From NCBI RefSeq assembly GCF_000208745.1, contig NC_030854.1:36556917-36620916 (forward strand): a stretch of DNA of 64,000 bases, written 5' to 3'. The translations under genes were made by a program, and so were the position numbers. The notes beneath the pieces are model-generated. The model worked only from the letters and a program-made list of their open reading frames with translations, searched no databases and had not been told where the DNA came from. Of the stretch, positions 1-11,880 are shown in pieces. This DNA comes from Theobroma cacao (lineage: Eukaryota > Streptophyta > Magnoliopsida > Malvales > Malvaceae). Position 1 is the stretch's first letter; each line of letters starts with the position of its first letter.

Positions 1-360
1 GAGGTAACACGTAGCACTCTGTTCATCGCTTGACTTTAATTTTGGTTTGCCTTGAAGGAAAGATCCTACTGCCAATCTGTTATCTATGATGTGTGACTTT
101 AAATCTCTGGATGTTTTGGGATTTTATGTCTTCGGATGTTAGGTGCCTTAACGATGTTGTGTTAGGTGCTATATTAATTGGGATTTTATTTGTCTGGTTT
201 GATTTAAAGGAAAGATCCAACTGCTATGTGTTACAATGTTTGTGATTTTACTAGTGAGGCATTGTTTGCTATGTGTTATAATGTTTGTGATTTTACCAGT
301 GAGGCGTTGTCAGCAATTCAGAATTTTTGTAATTAAACTGATTTCACAGGAGCCTTTGCT

Positions 361-2340
361 TCCACCTTATCAACAAATTGCTTGTCCTTTTCAAGTCTAT
401 CGGTGAAAACTCACAAATGATCTAAAATAAAAAAACGGTGAGAGTAGCCTTACTTGTCTTTTTTTTTTTTTGAAAGGTAGAGTAACCTTACTTGTCAATG
501 GCTCGACCACATCAAAATTTCCTAGGACGCATGGGCTTCAACAGGGACTAGGAGACTACTTTCACCTTTCTTGTTTATCTTGTCGGTGGAAGCACTCCAT
601 CTTCTACTCCTACAGGTGGAAAATCTCAACTTACCATTTCAAAGAAGAACACACCCAACGACATGACGCAACTTGTCATTCTCTTGAAACAATCTCCACA
701 ACTTTCAATGTCTCTTATAACTATTTAGCACCCAGTGTATCTATAGCAACACTTGAATATGATTCAATGATTAGCAATTTTTTCCCAAACCACACAGAAT
801 TGTAAAATAATTCTAAAACCACCTTGTCAACCAATTGCTTGTCCTTTTCAAGTCTATCAATGAAAACTCACAAATGATCTAAAACAATGGTGAGTGTGGC
901 TCGCCCACATCAAAATTTCCTATGACGCATGGGCTTCAACAGGGACTGAGAGACCACTCTCACCTTTCTTATTTATCTTGTTGGTGGAAGCTCTCCATCT
1001 TCTACTCCTACAGGTGGAAAATCTCAACTTATCATTTCGAAAGGGAACACACCCAATGACATGACGCAACTTGTCATTCTGTTGAAACAATCTCCACAAC
1101 TTCCAATGTCTCTTATAACTATTTAGCACCCAGAGTATACATAGCAACACTTGAATAGGATTCAATGATTAGCAATTTTTTCCCAAACCACACAGAAGTG
1201 TAAAATAATTCTAATACCACCTTTTTAACCAATTGTTTGTCCTTTTCAAGTCTATCAATGAAAACTCACAAATGATCCAAAAAAAAACGGTGAGTGTAGC
1301 CTTACTTGTTAATGACTCGCCCACATCAAAATTTCTTGTAGATCTGATAATTTTAGACACGACATGAGAAGATAGAGATTAAACAGATTTGAGTTTAATC
1401 TTAATGTGTTTCTTATATAATTGTATCTGATACGTTTATGATACGAAAACTTTTATATTTTAACGTGTTCGACACGAGTAACTCGTTTAATTAATCATGT
1501 TAATCGTGTTTAAACGTATAAACGTATTTAATCATGTTTAAACATGTATATATGACACATTTATCAACTTGTTAAAAATTAATAATCAAATATCGTTTTA
1601 ACCTTACTTAAATAATATTAAAAAATTATTTTAATAAGATTTTTATATTTTATAAAGATAATAATGTAATTATGCCATGCCTAAACTTTAATTTTAATTT
1701 TTTTAGTTATATTAGATGTTATTATTATTTTATTTCATTATAATTGTTTTTATAATTATTGATTTTAAATTTAAATAATAAAATTATATTTAATTGTAAA
1801 TATTTTTATTTAATCGTGTTAAACGTGTTATTAATCGTGTCGTATCGTATATCGACATGTTTAACAAGTGTATTAATCGTGTTGTGTTACATTGTTATTA
1901 AACGTGTACATGTATGTATTTCAAATTTAAGACATGAATATTATGCGTGTCGTGTTCGTATTTAACCTTAACATGTTTCTTATCTAATCATATCTAACAT
2001 GTTTAAGACACGTAAACACGAATTATTAGATTTAATTTCTCATTATGCATGGTTTTCAACAGGGATTGGGAGACCACTCTCACCTTTCTTATTTATCTTG
2101 TTGTTGGAAGCTCTCCATCTTCTAATCCTACAGGTGGAAAATTTAAACTTATCATTTCTAAAGAGAACACATCCAATGAAATGACGCAACTTGTCATTCT
2201 ATTGAAACAATCTCCACAACTTTCAATGTCTCTTCTAATTATTTAGCACCCAGACTATCTATAGTAACACTTGGATATGATTCAACGATTAGCAATTTTT
2301 TCCCAAACCACGCAGAATTGTAATATAATTCTAAACCACT
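361..2340 (+). repeat. Three tandem copies of a ~0.4-kb LINE reverse-transcriptase fragment
   Basis: The same block recurs at about 361-822, 823-1213 and 1214-1336 plus 2041-2334, the last copy being split by a MITE. Each copy holds a degenerate non-LTR reverse-transcriptase motif; the cleanest reading is in the third copy (around 2070-2120), with RPLSPFLFILLLEAL, which matches the LINE GLRQGDPLSPFLF motif. The first copy has an extra poly-T stretch near 460-472. A single related copy lies at 27400-27730. All copies are frameshifted and none can encode a product. Sequence 1-360 is also repeated at about 27055-27395, so the source element was longer. Tandem arrangement of a LINE internal fragment probably arose by unequal exchange after insertion. 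Confidence 0.7.
1337..2033. mobile_element. hAT-like non-autonomous DNA element (MITE) with 7-bp target duplication
   Basis: A 697-bp AT-rich block interrupts the third LINE fragment copy. It is flanked by AATTTCT at 1330-1336 and 2034-2040. Its termini form an imperfect inverted repeat: AGATCTGATAATT on the left against AAATCTAATAATT read inward from the right, 11 of 13 matching. The interior is rich in variants of the words ACACGA and CGTGTT (for example around 1465-1500, 1815-1880 and 1940-1960). There is no coding capacity. Target duplications of about 8 bp and short imperfect terminal repeats suit the hAT superfamily; the class call is inference. Confidence 0.6.
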
Positions 2341-2600
2341 TTAATGGAATAGACTTTAGCCAGTTAGAGTCAAACCCACTAATAAAGTCAAAAACCGTAG
2401 CAATAGAAGTACCATCAGAGTTTCTTAAAACACCTTTGCGTCTCGCAGGGTTAGTCTTACCTCTAGTTTAATCATCCACATTGAACTTTGATTAAGAAGT
2501 TTGCTCGAGGTGACTTCCTTCCTTTATCTTCTGAAATATTAACCCTATTCCTGATCCTATTCTACTCATCAGCAGATACTTCTGCCTAAAGACCGAACAC
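2341..2600 (-). pseudogene. LINE RNase H-domain fragment (antisense), duplicated at 39190-39440
   Basis: Read on the minus strand, this block and its paralogue at 39190-39440 give a degenerate plant LINE RNase H start: a KFNVDG word, then GWPNPARRKGILRNTDGAF in the 39-kb copy. Both copies contain stops and frameshifts. The homology continues to about 2923 and resumes after the copia element at 6887-6950, so the copia insertion occurred inside one copy of a segmental duplication. The 39-kb copy shows the empty site. Confidence 0.55.
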
Positions 2601-2923
2601 TATATGTATAATAGTAATAATAATAGTAAAAAAACAAAAAAAAATTATATGAACTGATGATAATGGTTGAAATCGATATCATTTAACATTAAAATATATT
2701 TCAATATATTTTCAAAAATGTTTTATTTATTTAATAGAATTGTTATTTTTAATAATCTTAATCAAATTTCAAATAAATTAAAGAAAGTCCATAATTTAGT
2801 AATATTTTTAACAATTCAGATGTCAGATTCGTCATCGATATTATTTTACTGCAATTGTATATCTAGTTGAAGTAAAAATTCAAATAAATTTCAGATATTT
2901 ACAGATAAAAATTTTACATTATT

Positions 2924-3379
2924 TGTTAGGATAGTCTTGAATTGTGATTTAATTAGGATTGGTTAATTCTAATTAAATTAGTATAACTTATTAAAATAGT
3001 CTTTAAATCTAGTTAAGAGAATAACAATTTCTAATTCTATTAGGATAAGATTCCTAATTAAATTAGGATAAGGTTATTGTATTTGATACTATAAAAGGAC
3101 CCTATGGGTTAAAGAATAATTATCACCTAGATTTAGAGAGAGTGATTTAGGTGTACGTGGGATAAGGGTTATGAGTTTGAGACTGTTCTTGTAATCTCCT
3201 GATTTTTCTCTTAGTGAATTTTTCTCTGTTGTTGTGCCCGTGGACGTAGGTCATCAAAAGACCGAACCACGTAAATTCTTGTGTTCTTGTGGGTGTGCTT
3301 GATTTCTTTCTTTCTTTATTCTATTGATTGGGTTAGATCTTGGGCAATTCTTTAGAGACAATTCCGCAATTTCCCAACA
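2924..3379 (+). repeat. 5' LTR of the copia element
   Basis: The LTR is 456 bp with TG...CA ends. A TATA-like box, TATAAAAG, sits at 3090-3097, the likely U3 promoter. The primer-binding site lies at 3383-3394, directly downstream. Confidence 0.92.
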
Positions 3380-3425
3380 AACTGGTATCAGAGCTTCAAG
3401 GTCTTGGATCAATCTGAATCTCGCT

Positions 3426-6344
3426 ATGGCAACTTCGTCGACCAAGTATGAGATTGAAAAGTTTAATGGAAGAAACGATTTCAGCCTGTGGCGTGTTAAG
3501 ATGCGCGCATTGCTAGTGCAACAAGGACTGTTGAAGGCACTGAAGGGAAAAGAGCATCTTCCCTCGAATTTATCTGATGGTGAGAAAGATGACCTTATGG
3601 AAAAAGCACATAGTGCTATTCTCCTTGCTTTGTCTGATGAGGTGCTAAGAGAAGTCACGGATGAAGAATCTGCTGCTGCAGTGTGGTTTAAACTCGAAAG
3701 TATTTATATGACCAAGTCCCTGACGAATCGGCTTTATATGAAGCAACGATTGTATACTCTCAAGATGAGTGAAGGTACGTCCGTTAATACCCACATTGAT
3801 GAATTTAATAGAGTTATTCTTGATTTAAAGAATATCGATGTTAAAATTGAGGATGAGGACCTAGCCCTAATTCTTTTATGTTCTTTGCCTCCATCGTATG
3901 AAAATTTCGTGGATACTATGCTTTACGGCCGAGACACTCTCACTTTCGAGGATGTAAGGGCATCTTTAAATTCCAAGGAATTAAAGAAGAAAGTTGGTGG
4001 TATTCGGAATGAAAATCAAGCAGAAGGTTTGGTTGTAAATAGAGGTAGAGGTAAAGAGAAAGGCTTAGACAGAAAAGGTAAATCTAGAGCAAAAGGGAAA
4101 ACTTGCTGGAATTGTGGTCAGAAAGGGCATTTTCGTCAAGACTGTATCAAATTCAAGGATGATGAAAAGTTTAATAAGTCTGAGAATACTGCAAACGTGG
4201 TTGGAGATGACTTTGATACTTTTGAGGAAACTGATAATGTTCTTGCAATTACTAATTGTAACCTGATGGATACATGGATCTTGGATTCGGCTTGTTGCTT
4301 TCATATATGTCCTAGGCGTGATTGGTTTACAACTTATCAATCTGTTAATATGGGCACTGTACAATTAGGAGATGATTTCTCTCTCTCAGTTGTTGGAATT
4401 GGCACAATTAGAATCAAGATGTTTGATGGTATGGTAAGAACACTTGAGGTAAAACATGTCCCTGACATGAAAAAGAATTTAATATCCTTGAGTTTGTTAG
4501 ATAAGAAGGGCTACAAATATAGTGGCCAAGATGGTGTCTTGAATGTATCTAAAGGAGCCTTAACTATCATGAAGGGCAAGTTATCCGGTGACCTTTATTG
4601 TCTAGTGGGAAACACGGTCATTGAAACTGTTTCTGTGGTCTCATCTAATGATCCTGAAGATGATGTAACACGTTTATGGAATATGAGATTTGGTCATATG
4701 AGCGAGAGAGGGATTAGAAAACTAAGTAAGCATAGTTTGCTGTGTGGTCAAAAGAGTGGAAAGCTAGATTTCTGTGAGCAACATAGAGTGAAATTTAGCA
4801 CTAAAACTCATCAAACCAGGGGTACAGTAAACTACATCTATTTAGATTTGTGGGATCCTTCTCCGGTGGTATCAAAAGGTGGATCATTATACATGTGGAT
4901 CTTTATTGATGATTTTTCAAGAAAGGTGTGGACGTATCTTCTAAAGGCTATGAGTGAAGTGTTAACCACCTTTTTGCATTGGAAGGTATTGATCGAGAAG
5001 CAGACTAAGAAAAGGATCGAGAGCTTTCGAACAAACAAAGGTTTGAAATTTTGCAAAGGTGAGTTTGGTCTATTCTACAAGAATGAGAAAATCGTTAGAC
5101 ATCGCACTGTCGACAAAACACCATATCAAAACGATATTGTAGAATTGATGAAGAAAACACTTTTGGAGAGAGCAAAATACGTGTTCTCAAATGTTGGCCT
5201 AACCAAAGTATTTTGGACAGAAGCTATCAACAAGGCTTGTTACTTGGTAAATCGGTCTCCATCAACTGCAATTGAATTTAAGACTCCCAAGGAAGTTTGG
5301 TCTGGTAAGCCTGCTGATTATTTTATATTGAGAGTATTTGGTTGTCCTGTTCATGTTCATGTGAGTGATGGTAAACTTGAGTTGAGGGCGACAGAGTGCA
5401 TATTCCTAGGCTATGCATATGGGGTGAAGGGTTATTGGTTGTGGTGTACTGATTGTAAGTTCCCCAAGTTTATGGTGAGTCGGGATGTTACCTTTGACAA
5501 GTCTGCATTACTTTGTGGGATAAAGTCTAGAATTGCAAACACATCAGACCAAGAAGTTGGCAAGCAGGTGGAGCTTGAAATCAATGCTCTTGTGACAGTG
5601 CGAGATGATAGTGAAATCCAGAAAGAATTGCAAGAGGTACAAGAATTGGTATCTCAACGAAGCATTACTTGTATTGATGGTGATTTTGATTCTTATGTTT
5701 TATTTGTGGAAGTAGAGATTGAAGAGCCTTACTTTTATCATGAGAAAATTATATATGTCGAGTCTTCTAAGAAGATTGAGTCTCTACACTGGGATCAAAC
5801 ATGGGAGCTTGTGAAAACACCTAAAGTTACTATTGAAGTTGGCTTAGTGTGTGAAGGAGGTGCAAACATTAGTCGTAATGTGGTTGGCTTCTCCAAATCA
5901 GATTTTGCTGGTGATCTAGATAGTAGAAGATCTCAAACGGGGTATGTGTTCACTCTCTCAGGATCTGCAATCAGTTGGAAAGCAGTTCTTCAATCAACCT
6001 TTGCTTTGTCTACAACTGAAGCTGAATATATGGCTGTGACCGAGGCAGTGAAGGAGGCTTTGTGGCTTAAAGGCTTGGTTAGTGATCTTGGTTTTGAACA
6101 AACACAAACAGTTGTGTTTTGTGATAGTCAAAGTGCTATACATTTGACTAAAAATCAGATGTTTCATGAGAGAACCAAACACATCCAAGTCAAGTGTAAC
6201 TTCGTTCGAGAGATTATTTCTAAAGGTGAGATTGTAGTAAAGAAAATAGCTACAGATGAAAATCCGGCAGATATGCTAACTAAGTCAGTTTCTGGGATAA
6301 AGTTCAAGCATTGCTTGGACTTGATCGGTGTTCGTAGTGCTTGA
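3426..6344 (+). CDS. Copia Gag-Pol polyprotein with in-frame loss of the RT core
   Basis: An uninterrupted frame of 972 codons. The start was chosen at the ATG (3426) 32 bases after the primer-binding site; an upstream in-frame ATG at 3324 lies inside the LTR. Domains in order: UBN2-type Gag (residues about 1-200); CCHC zinc knuckle [14 protein letters not shown] (from residue 227); aspartic protease motif WILDSA at Asp287, where DSG is usual; pre-integrase HMSERG region; integrase core from about residue 474, in which the second catalytic Asp is replaced (RTNKGLKF where RTDNGLEF is typical) while the Glu region (VELMKK) is kept; the very start of RT (WDQTWELVK, about residue 790). The frame then jumps to the RNase H domain ([18 protein letters not shown]). 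The YVDD-bearing RT core, roughly 300 residues in relatives, is absent. RNase H keeps CDSQSAIH but has KHIQV where KHIDV is usual. The open frame despite these losses is unusual. Confidence 0.88.
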   Translation: MATSSTKYEIEKFNGRNDFSLWRVKMRALLVQQGLLKALKGKEHLPSNLSDGEKDDLMEKAHSAILLALSDEVLREVTDEESAAAVWFKLESIYMTKSLTNRLYMKQRLYTLKMSEGTSVNTHIDEFNRVILDLKNIDVKIEDEDLALILLCSLPPSYENFVDTMLYGRDTLTFEDVRASLNSKELKKKVGGIRNENQAEGLVVNRGRGKEKGLDRKGKSRAKGKTCWNCGQKGHFRQDCIKFKDDEKFNKSENTANVVGDDFDTFEETDNVLAITNCNLMDTWILDSACCFHICPRRDWFTTYQSVNMGTVQLGDDFSLSVVGIGTIRIKMFDGMVRTLEVKHVPDMKKNLISLSLLDKKGYKYSGQDGVLNVSKGALTIMKGKLSGDLYCLVGNTVIETVSVVSSNDPEDDVTRLWNMRFGHMSERGIRKLSKHSLLCGQKSGKLDFCEQHRVKFSTKTHQTRGTVNYIYLDLWDPSPVVSKGGSLYMWIFIDDFSRKVWTYLLKAMSEVLTTFLHWKVLIEKQTKKRIESFRTNKGLKFCKGEFGLFYKNEKIVRHRTVDKTPYQNDIVELMKKTLLERAKYVFSNVGLTKVFWTEAINKACYLVNRSPSTAIEFKTPKEVWSGKPADYFILRVFGCPVHVHVSDGKLELRATECIFLGYAYGVKGYWLWCTDCKFPKFMVSRDVTFDKSALLCGIKSRIANTSDQEVGKQVELEINALVTVRDDSEIQKELQEVQELVSQRSITCIDGDFDSYVLFVEVEIEEPYFYHEKIIYVESSKKIESLHWDQTWELVKTPKVTIEVGLVCEGGANISRNVVGFSKSDFAGDLDSRRSQTGYVFTLSGSAISWKAVLQSTFALSTTEAEYMAVTEAVKEALWLKGLVSDLGFEQTQTVVFCDSQSAIHLTKNQMFHERTKHIQVKCNFVREIISKGEIVVKKIATDENPADMLTKSVSGIKFKHCLDLIGVRSA

Positions 6345-6425
6345 GGCCCATTGGGGCAGTGGCGGTGTCGACAGAGATTGGTTCGTAAGGTGGAGCTTGG
6401 TGAATTCAAGCCTAAGGTGGAGATT

Positions 6426-6881
6426 TGTTAGGATAGTCTTGAATTGTGATTTAATTAGGATTGTTTAATTCTAATTAAATTAGTATACCTTATAAATAGT
6501 CTTTAAATCTAGTTAGATTAGAATAACAATTTCTAATTCTATTAGGATAAGATTCCTAATTAAATTAGGATAAGGTTATTTTATTTGATACTATAAAAGG
6601 ACCCTATGGGTTAAAGAATAATTATCACCTAGATTTAGAGAGAGTGATTTAGGTGTACGTGGGATAAGGGTTATGAGTTTGAGACTGTTCTTGTAATCTC
6701 CTGATTTTTCTCTTAGTGAATTTTTTTCTGTTGCTTTGCCTGTGGACGTAGGTCATCAAAAGACCGAACCACATAAATTCTTATGTTCTTGTGGGTGTGC
6801 TTGATTTCTTTCTTTCTTTATTCTATTGATTGGGTTAGATCTTGGGCAATTCTTTAGAGACAATTCCGCAATTTCCCAACA
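6426..6881 (+). repeat. 3' LTR of the copia element
   Basis: 456 bp, TG...CA, followed by the target duplication TTATT. It differs from the 5' LTR by about ten substitutions and two small indels, for example near 6495-6525 and 6727-6742. Confidence 0.92.
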
Positions 6882-7375
6882 TTATTGGAGTGTGTGTATA
6901 TAATAGACAAGTGGACGAAGTTCTAATCAAGCCATTAATTTTTCCTTTTGAGGAATAGAAGATACCATGAAACTAAAAATAAGTTAGAAAAACTTGCTTG
7001 AAAATTGATTAACGAATATTATGTTAATAATTAATTAACGAATTTAGGTCTTGGAATATTCAAAAGTTCAACTACTTAGTATAAGCCATCGATTAGTTTA
7101 TTTCTTTTTCTTTTATTATCTTTAAAAAATAAATTTCCTTGAATCTTCAGGAGAAAACAAAAATCTAGAACCTAGCACGTGCAGTAAAGGAGTGAATAAC
7201 AGGTAGCTAGTACTCCCACTAGAGTCATGAAAATTAATTTCCAAAAATTGAAAATGACAAATATATAATTGAAATATAATTAAATAGCTCACTTGCTTTA
7301 ATTATTACTATTAATTAGATTGAAATGGTAATGCCCAGGGATCATTCGAGTAAGACTTGACCATTAATCTATTAG

Positions 7376-7743
7376 TTTTTTTTTTTTTAAAAAAAAAGTG
7401 GCTTTTATTGATCACAACACCAACATGCCATTTCAAGTTTAAACTTAGCTGCAAAAAACTTTTAATGGCATAAATAGGTGAGACCGAGGGCATCTGTACA
7501 ATTTCCAAAAAAGGTTTGCTACTGAAGAGGGATGGTAGCATTACTAGAAACAGGAGCTGAAAAACTTTAAATCTACACAAACCATTGCATCTTGCTTATC
7601 ATCAAAACCATTGGTAGCCTACACAAAAACATCTCTGCTGCTACTCAGAAACTAAGGACTCAAAAAGGAAGCAGCCTAAGGTAGCCAGTAAGAAAGAAGA
7701 GGACTCCCAAAAACACTCCGACAAGACCAAGGCAGCAGGTATA
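7376..7743 (-). mobile_element. Short retroposon (5'-truncated LINE or SINE), TSD AATCTATTAG
   Basis: The 368-bp insertion begins on the plus strand with a poly-T/poly-A run (7376-7398), which is the 3' tail of a minus-strand element. It is bounded by the perfect 10-bp direct repeat AATCTATTAG at 7366-7375 and 7744-7753. The inner sequence resembles a LINE 3' untranslated region and encodes nothing convincing. Confidence 0.7.
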
Positions 7744-7907
7744 AATCTATTAGCTTATACGATACAGAAAAAAAACACTCTTCCATTCTTCTAGTAAAAA
7801 ATGACAGTTTGTCCCACTTTGAGTCACAAAAACTAATTCCAAAAATTGAAAAGTATATAGGTCAAATTGAAACAAATTTGACCTGTTACTTTAATAGATC
7901 ACTTGCT

Positions 7908-10900
7908 CTTTTTTTTTTAAAAAAAAGCAAGATGTATATATATCATTAAAAAAAAGGGAGAAGTGGTTAACAAAAAATACCACTTATCTCGGCTCTATAT
8001 ACAGCCTCACTTGCCGTAGGAGAAAGTGAAGAGTTTGAATACTCTGTCACATAATTTTATTGACAAGGCATGTTGTGCTTAAATACAAGTTGTGATGGTA
8101 ATACAAAGGAAAGAAATATTCACAATAAGTTGCTGCTTAAAGTAAGGTATTAGTTATGTCGTAGATTAAGAAATTAGGAGTTAATTGTAGCAATTAGTCA
8201 ATAATCATAGTCTATAATTAAGGAGAATAAGATCTCAAGTCAAATCTCCTTCATCAGAAAGCAAGCAAAAAATGGCCAAAAAAAAGGCACCTGTACAAAT
8301 CCACAGCCTGCTTTACATTCCACACAAGTCAAAAAGTGACACACAACCAAAAATCATAACAGCTGTGGGCAGAAAAGAAACAACAGGAAAAAACAAGAGT
8401 AAAAAATAAGAGCAGAAATAGAAGATATTAGTCATTCTTAAGAATCCAGAGTATAATGCCTGTGGGCGGGACACACCTTCTTTAGCCAAGATATCTGCCT
8501 TGTCAATAGCTGATCGAGGAATGTGAGAAATGACACTGCTGTCAACAGTGTTAAAAGGTTTGCATGAGTAGAGGCCTTAGCTTCTATGGAACTTCCAAGG
8601 GTTTTTTATCCAGTAGACAACATTTTTTACATAAGATTCTATTCGAAATTGATGAGAAGTGCACCACCTAGAGGCTGCATAAATCAGAGCTGCTTCTTTA
8701 ATCGCATGGAGATCCGCTCTACTGGCATACGTGACTATAGTAGACCTAGAAAAAATAGCGAGATTATCCCATTTTCATTACGTAAGATGCCCCCAATTCT
8801 GGAATCTCCTGGACAGCCTCTTGAGGTACCATCGGTGTTGAATTTAAGGGCTCCAAGTTGTGGTCGCATCCATGATTCAGCACTATTGACCTGCCTAGTC
8901 TTGTTATGGGTGCAACCTACATTTAGCGATCATACAAGGTCACCAATGGAGAGGTTGAGGTGGGGTCATTTAGTGATGATCCAGCAAACAACTCTCATTT
9001 TGGTAAGTTTAAAATGAAAACCATCTCATTCCTTACCCCCAAAAATCATATCATTTCTAACAATCCAAATAGCCCAACTAATGGCATACCATCGCATTTT
9101 CCAAATGGCATCATTGATGAAGTTACTAGCAAAATTAAACCAACTCAAAAAATAGTGAAGGGGATTGTGAAGGGAGACCCAATCAACGTTCCACAAAAAG
9201 CATCATGACTGCCAGATCAACCAAGTTTTTTTAGAAGAAAAGAAAAGATGATGTACTATTTCAAGCTCTCTTCTGCATAGGAGGCAAGTGGCAGCGTTTG
9301 GACTGATATTGCCTTCCTTTGCAAGTGTATCTTTAACAGTTAAGCGGCCTCTCACGAGTTGCCAACAAAAAGGCCCGATGTTGTGAGGCACAAGACCAGA
9401 CCGTATCATCTTCCAATAATCTGCATGAGGGGTGTTAGTAAACATAACTTGATGACAAAAAGAATTAGAGGAATAATCACCACGAGAGGACCATTTCCAA
9501 ATGAGCTTGTCAGGGAAATCCTTGTCAATTGACGGAGCAAGAAAGGAGTTAAAGCTATCCTACCGTTCGCATTTCCAACCGAAAATATCTCTTCGAAGAT
9601 TGATCTTCCAAGCCCAACTAGTCTCCGTCCATTCACCAAAATCACAAGCTTTCCCTTCTTTTTGTAAGTGCTAAGGCAAAGACTCTAGGAAAAGTCGTTT
9701 TGAGGATGCAACCTTCGATCTACTCTTCTTCCCAAAAATTAATTTTTCCGTTGTCATCCACAAAGAGATACATGCCCTCACACACAAAATTGCTGTACTC
9801 ATAATTACTATGGAGCAATTTGACAATGTTCTTCCACATAGTGGAAGCTTTGATTCTGCCACTTAGCACCGGGGTCAAGTTGTTGTGGTCCAACCCCAAC
9901 TTGCCATCAATAACAATCCTCCAAAAGCTTTCCAGTTCATTGTCATATCTCCATAACTATTTATTAAAGCGAGCTCTATTTTTGAGCCAAAACTCCACTA
10001 TCCCGATACTGCCTAATTCTCTGTAATTACACACATTTGACCATTTGACATGATGCAGTCTGCGGACCAAATGAAGGCCACCCCATAAGAATCTCTTTGG
10101 AATGCTTTCAATAGTTCTTCTAACCTTTGCTAGCATCTGGAAGAGGGACATGAAAAAAAGAGGCATGCTGTTCATGACGGATCTTAACAAGGTGACACGT
10201 CCACCCATAGACAACGCCTTAGCTTTCCACATGGCTAACTTGCTCTCTAACTTCTGGATAAGTGGCTACTAAATAGTAATGGAGCCATTCAGGGCACCAA
10301 GAGGAAGGTCGAGATATGAAATAAGAAAAAAACCAAGTTGGTAACCAATTAAATTAGCCCACTAACCTACAGTGTGTTGGTCAATTCCCACACCATACAG
10401 CAAACTCTTTTGAAAATTGATCCTAAGACCGGAAACAACCTAAAAACATCTGAGCGATCGTTTAGTATTCATAAGGAAAAAAAGGTCTGGTTCAGAGATG
10501 ATTATTGTGTAATTGGCATATTGAAGGTGAATGACACTGCCTTCTAACTAACTAACTTCAACCAATTTTATGCGATTTCGATCAGCAATCTTGTACATCA
10601 AAGCACTAAAGAGCTCCACCACAATGTTAAAAAGGAAGGGAGAGAGAGGACAACCTTGCCTTAGTCCCCTCTCCATGTGCACCTTCCAACCATTGACTAG
10701 CATAGACACAATGACAGTGGTGATGCATGATCTAACCCACATACACCATTTGTCACCAAACCTCATGAATTCCATAATAAAATCCAAAAATTCCCATGAG
10801 ACTCCATCATAGGCCTTTTCAAAATCAATTTTAAGAAAAATCCCACCTTGGTCATTTCATTGGCTATAAAAGCACAATCGAGGAATTGTCTTCCTTGGAT

Positions 10901-11803
10901 GAAAGCAAATTGATTAGCGCCCACCCTTTCATCAAAAACTTTTCTTAACTACAAGGGAAAAGCTTTGGAGATAATCTTATAGATGTTGCCAAGTAAGCCA
11001 ATAGGTCAATAGTCATTAAAGGAGTCCAGGTTATCTTTCTTAGGAACCAAAGTTATAAAAGAAGCGTTAATCCCTTTCTCTTTAAGCCTTGAGTTTTGAA
11101 AGTCAACCACAAAATCCACCACATTATCTTCAATGACCCTTCACTATTTTTTCATAAAACACAAATTAAAGCCATCTGGGCCTGGGACCTTGTTACCTTC
11201 ACAGTTGTCAATGTTGTCTTAAATTTCCTGTTCTAGGAAGGGGGAATCAAGGAAGGGAGCAGATTGCTCTGAAAGCTTGGGCATGCGGCAATTGAGCTTC
11301 CTCAGTTTAACCACTATTCTTTACTTGTACAATTCTTTAAAATGATTGGTAGCTGCTTCTCTAATTTCGATCGGGTTTGTAATCTTTTTGTTAATGAGTA
11401 AGAGATTGCCCATAAAATTAATCCTACACCTGGCAGATGCTACATTGTGAAAGTAACGTGTATTACGATCACCTTCCAAATACCATTTGACTCTAGATTT
11501 CTAGTGCCAAGCCCTCTCCTCCATTCATTAAAGTTTCCATAGCTCACTTTTTTGCCTAGTTAAATTTTTTTCTCACCTCATCATCAGTAGAACCCTACTG
11601 TATGTCGATTTCGCTTTTATGAAAATTAGCTTCCAACATACTGATTTTATTGCTCATATTACCGAAGACTTTTTGCTACAATTGCTTCATATGTTGCTTA
11701 GTGCCACGAAGTCTGAGCCACATAGCTACCAGCCTGCCTTTGAGTTGTTCTGTCTTGTGCCATGCTTCCAAGAACATATCTTTCAAAGAGTTTTCTTCTA
11801 GCT
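7908..11803 (-). mobile_element. L1-type LINE, 5'-truncated, minus strand, TSD GATCACTTGCT
   Basis: A 3.9-kb element begins with a poly-T tail at 7908-7918 and is bounded by the 11-bp direct repeat GATCACTTGCT at 7897-7907 and 11804-11814. Reading the minus strand from 11803: endonuclease-RT linker (GDRNTRYFHNVASARCR, about 11440-11480); RT fingers with GNKVPGPDGFN (about 11180) and FDERVGANQFAF (about 10900-10940); the GLRQGCPLSPFLF motif (10630-10670); thumb (SMGGRVTLLRSVMNSMP, 10160-10215); zinc-binding zf-RVT (CLLCRRELEIVHHLFF, 9240-9290); and RNase H (LGALKFNTDGTSRG near 8840, then DKADILAKEG near 8490). The FADD catalytic motif reads YANY (about 10510-10530) and there are many stops, so the copy is dead. 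ORF1 and the endonuclease are missing. Confidence 0.88.
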
Positions 11804-11880
11804 GATCACTTGCTTTAATTATTACTATTCATTAGACTGAAATGGTTTAATGTAGATCGATCATCACTAGATTCAAATTT

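Larger units (their letters stand above)
2924..6881 (+). mobile_element. Near-complete Ty1/copia retrotransposon, TSD TTATT
   Basis: The two LTRs are 2924-3379 and 6426-6881, each 456 bp and each starting TGTTAGG and ending CCAACA. TTATT flanks the element at 2919-2923 and 6882-6886. The primer-binding site TGGTATCAGAGC (3383-3394) follows the 5' LTR by three bases and matches initiator tRNA-Met. A purine-rich tract, AAGGTGGAGATT, ends next to the 3' LTR. By eye the LTRs differ at about ten substitutions and two small indels, so the insertion is moderately young. The empty paralogous site is visible around 39780-39800. Internal coding is one open frame (see next entry). The reverse-transcriptase core is missing, so the element cannot move on its own. 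Confidence 0.93.

Noticed and set aside
470..805. 111-codon plus-strand frame
   Set aside because: It runs through a frameshifted LINE RT fragment; the peptide is out of frame with the RT motif and matches nothing.
3254..3658. 134-codon minus-strand frame opposite the copia Gag
   Set aside because: Antisense shadow of the Gag coding strand and LTR.
8586..9017. 143-codon plus-strand frame
   Set aside because: Antisense to the LINE RNase H domain at 8490-8860.
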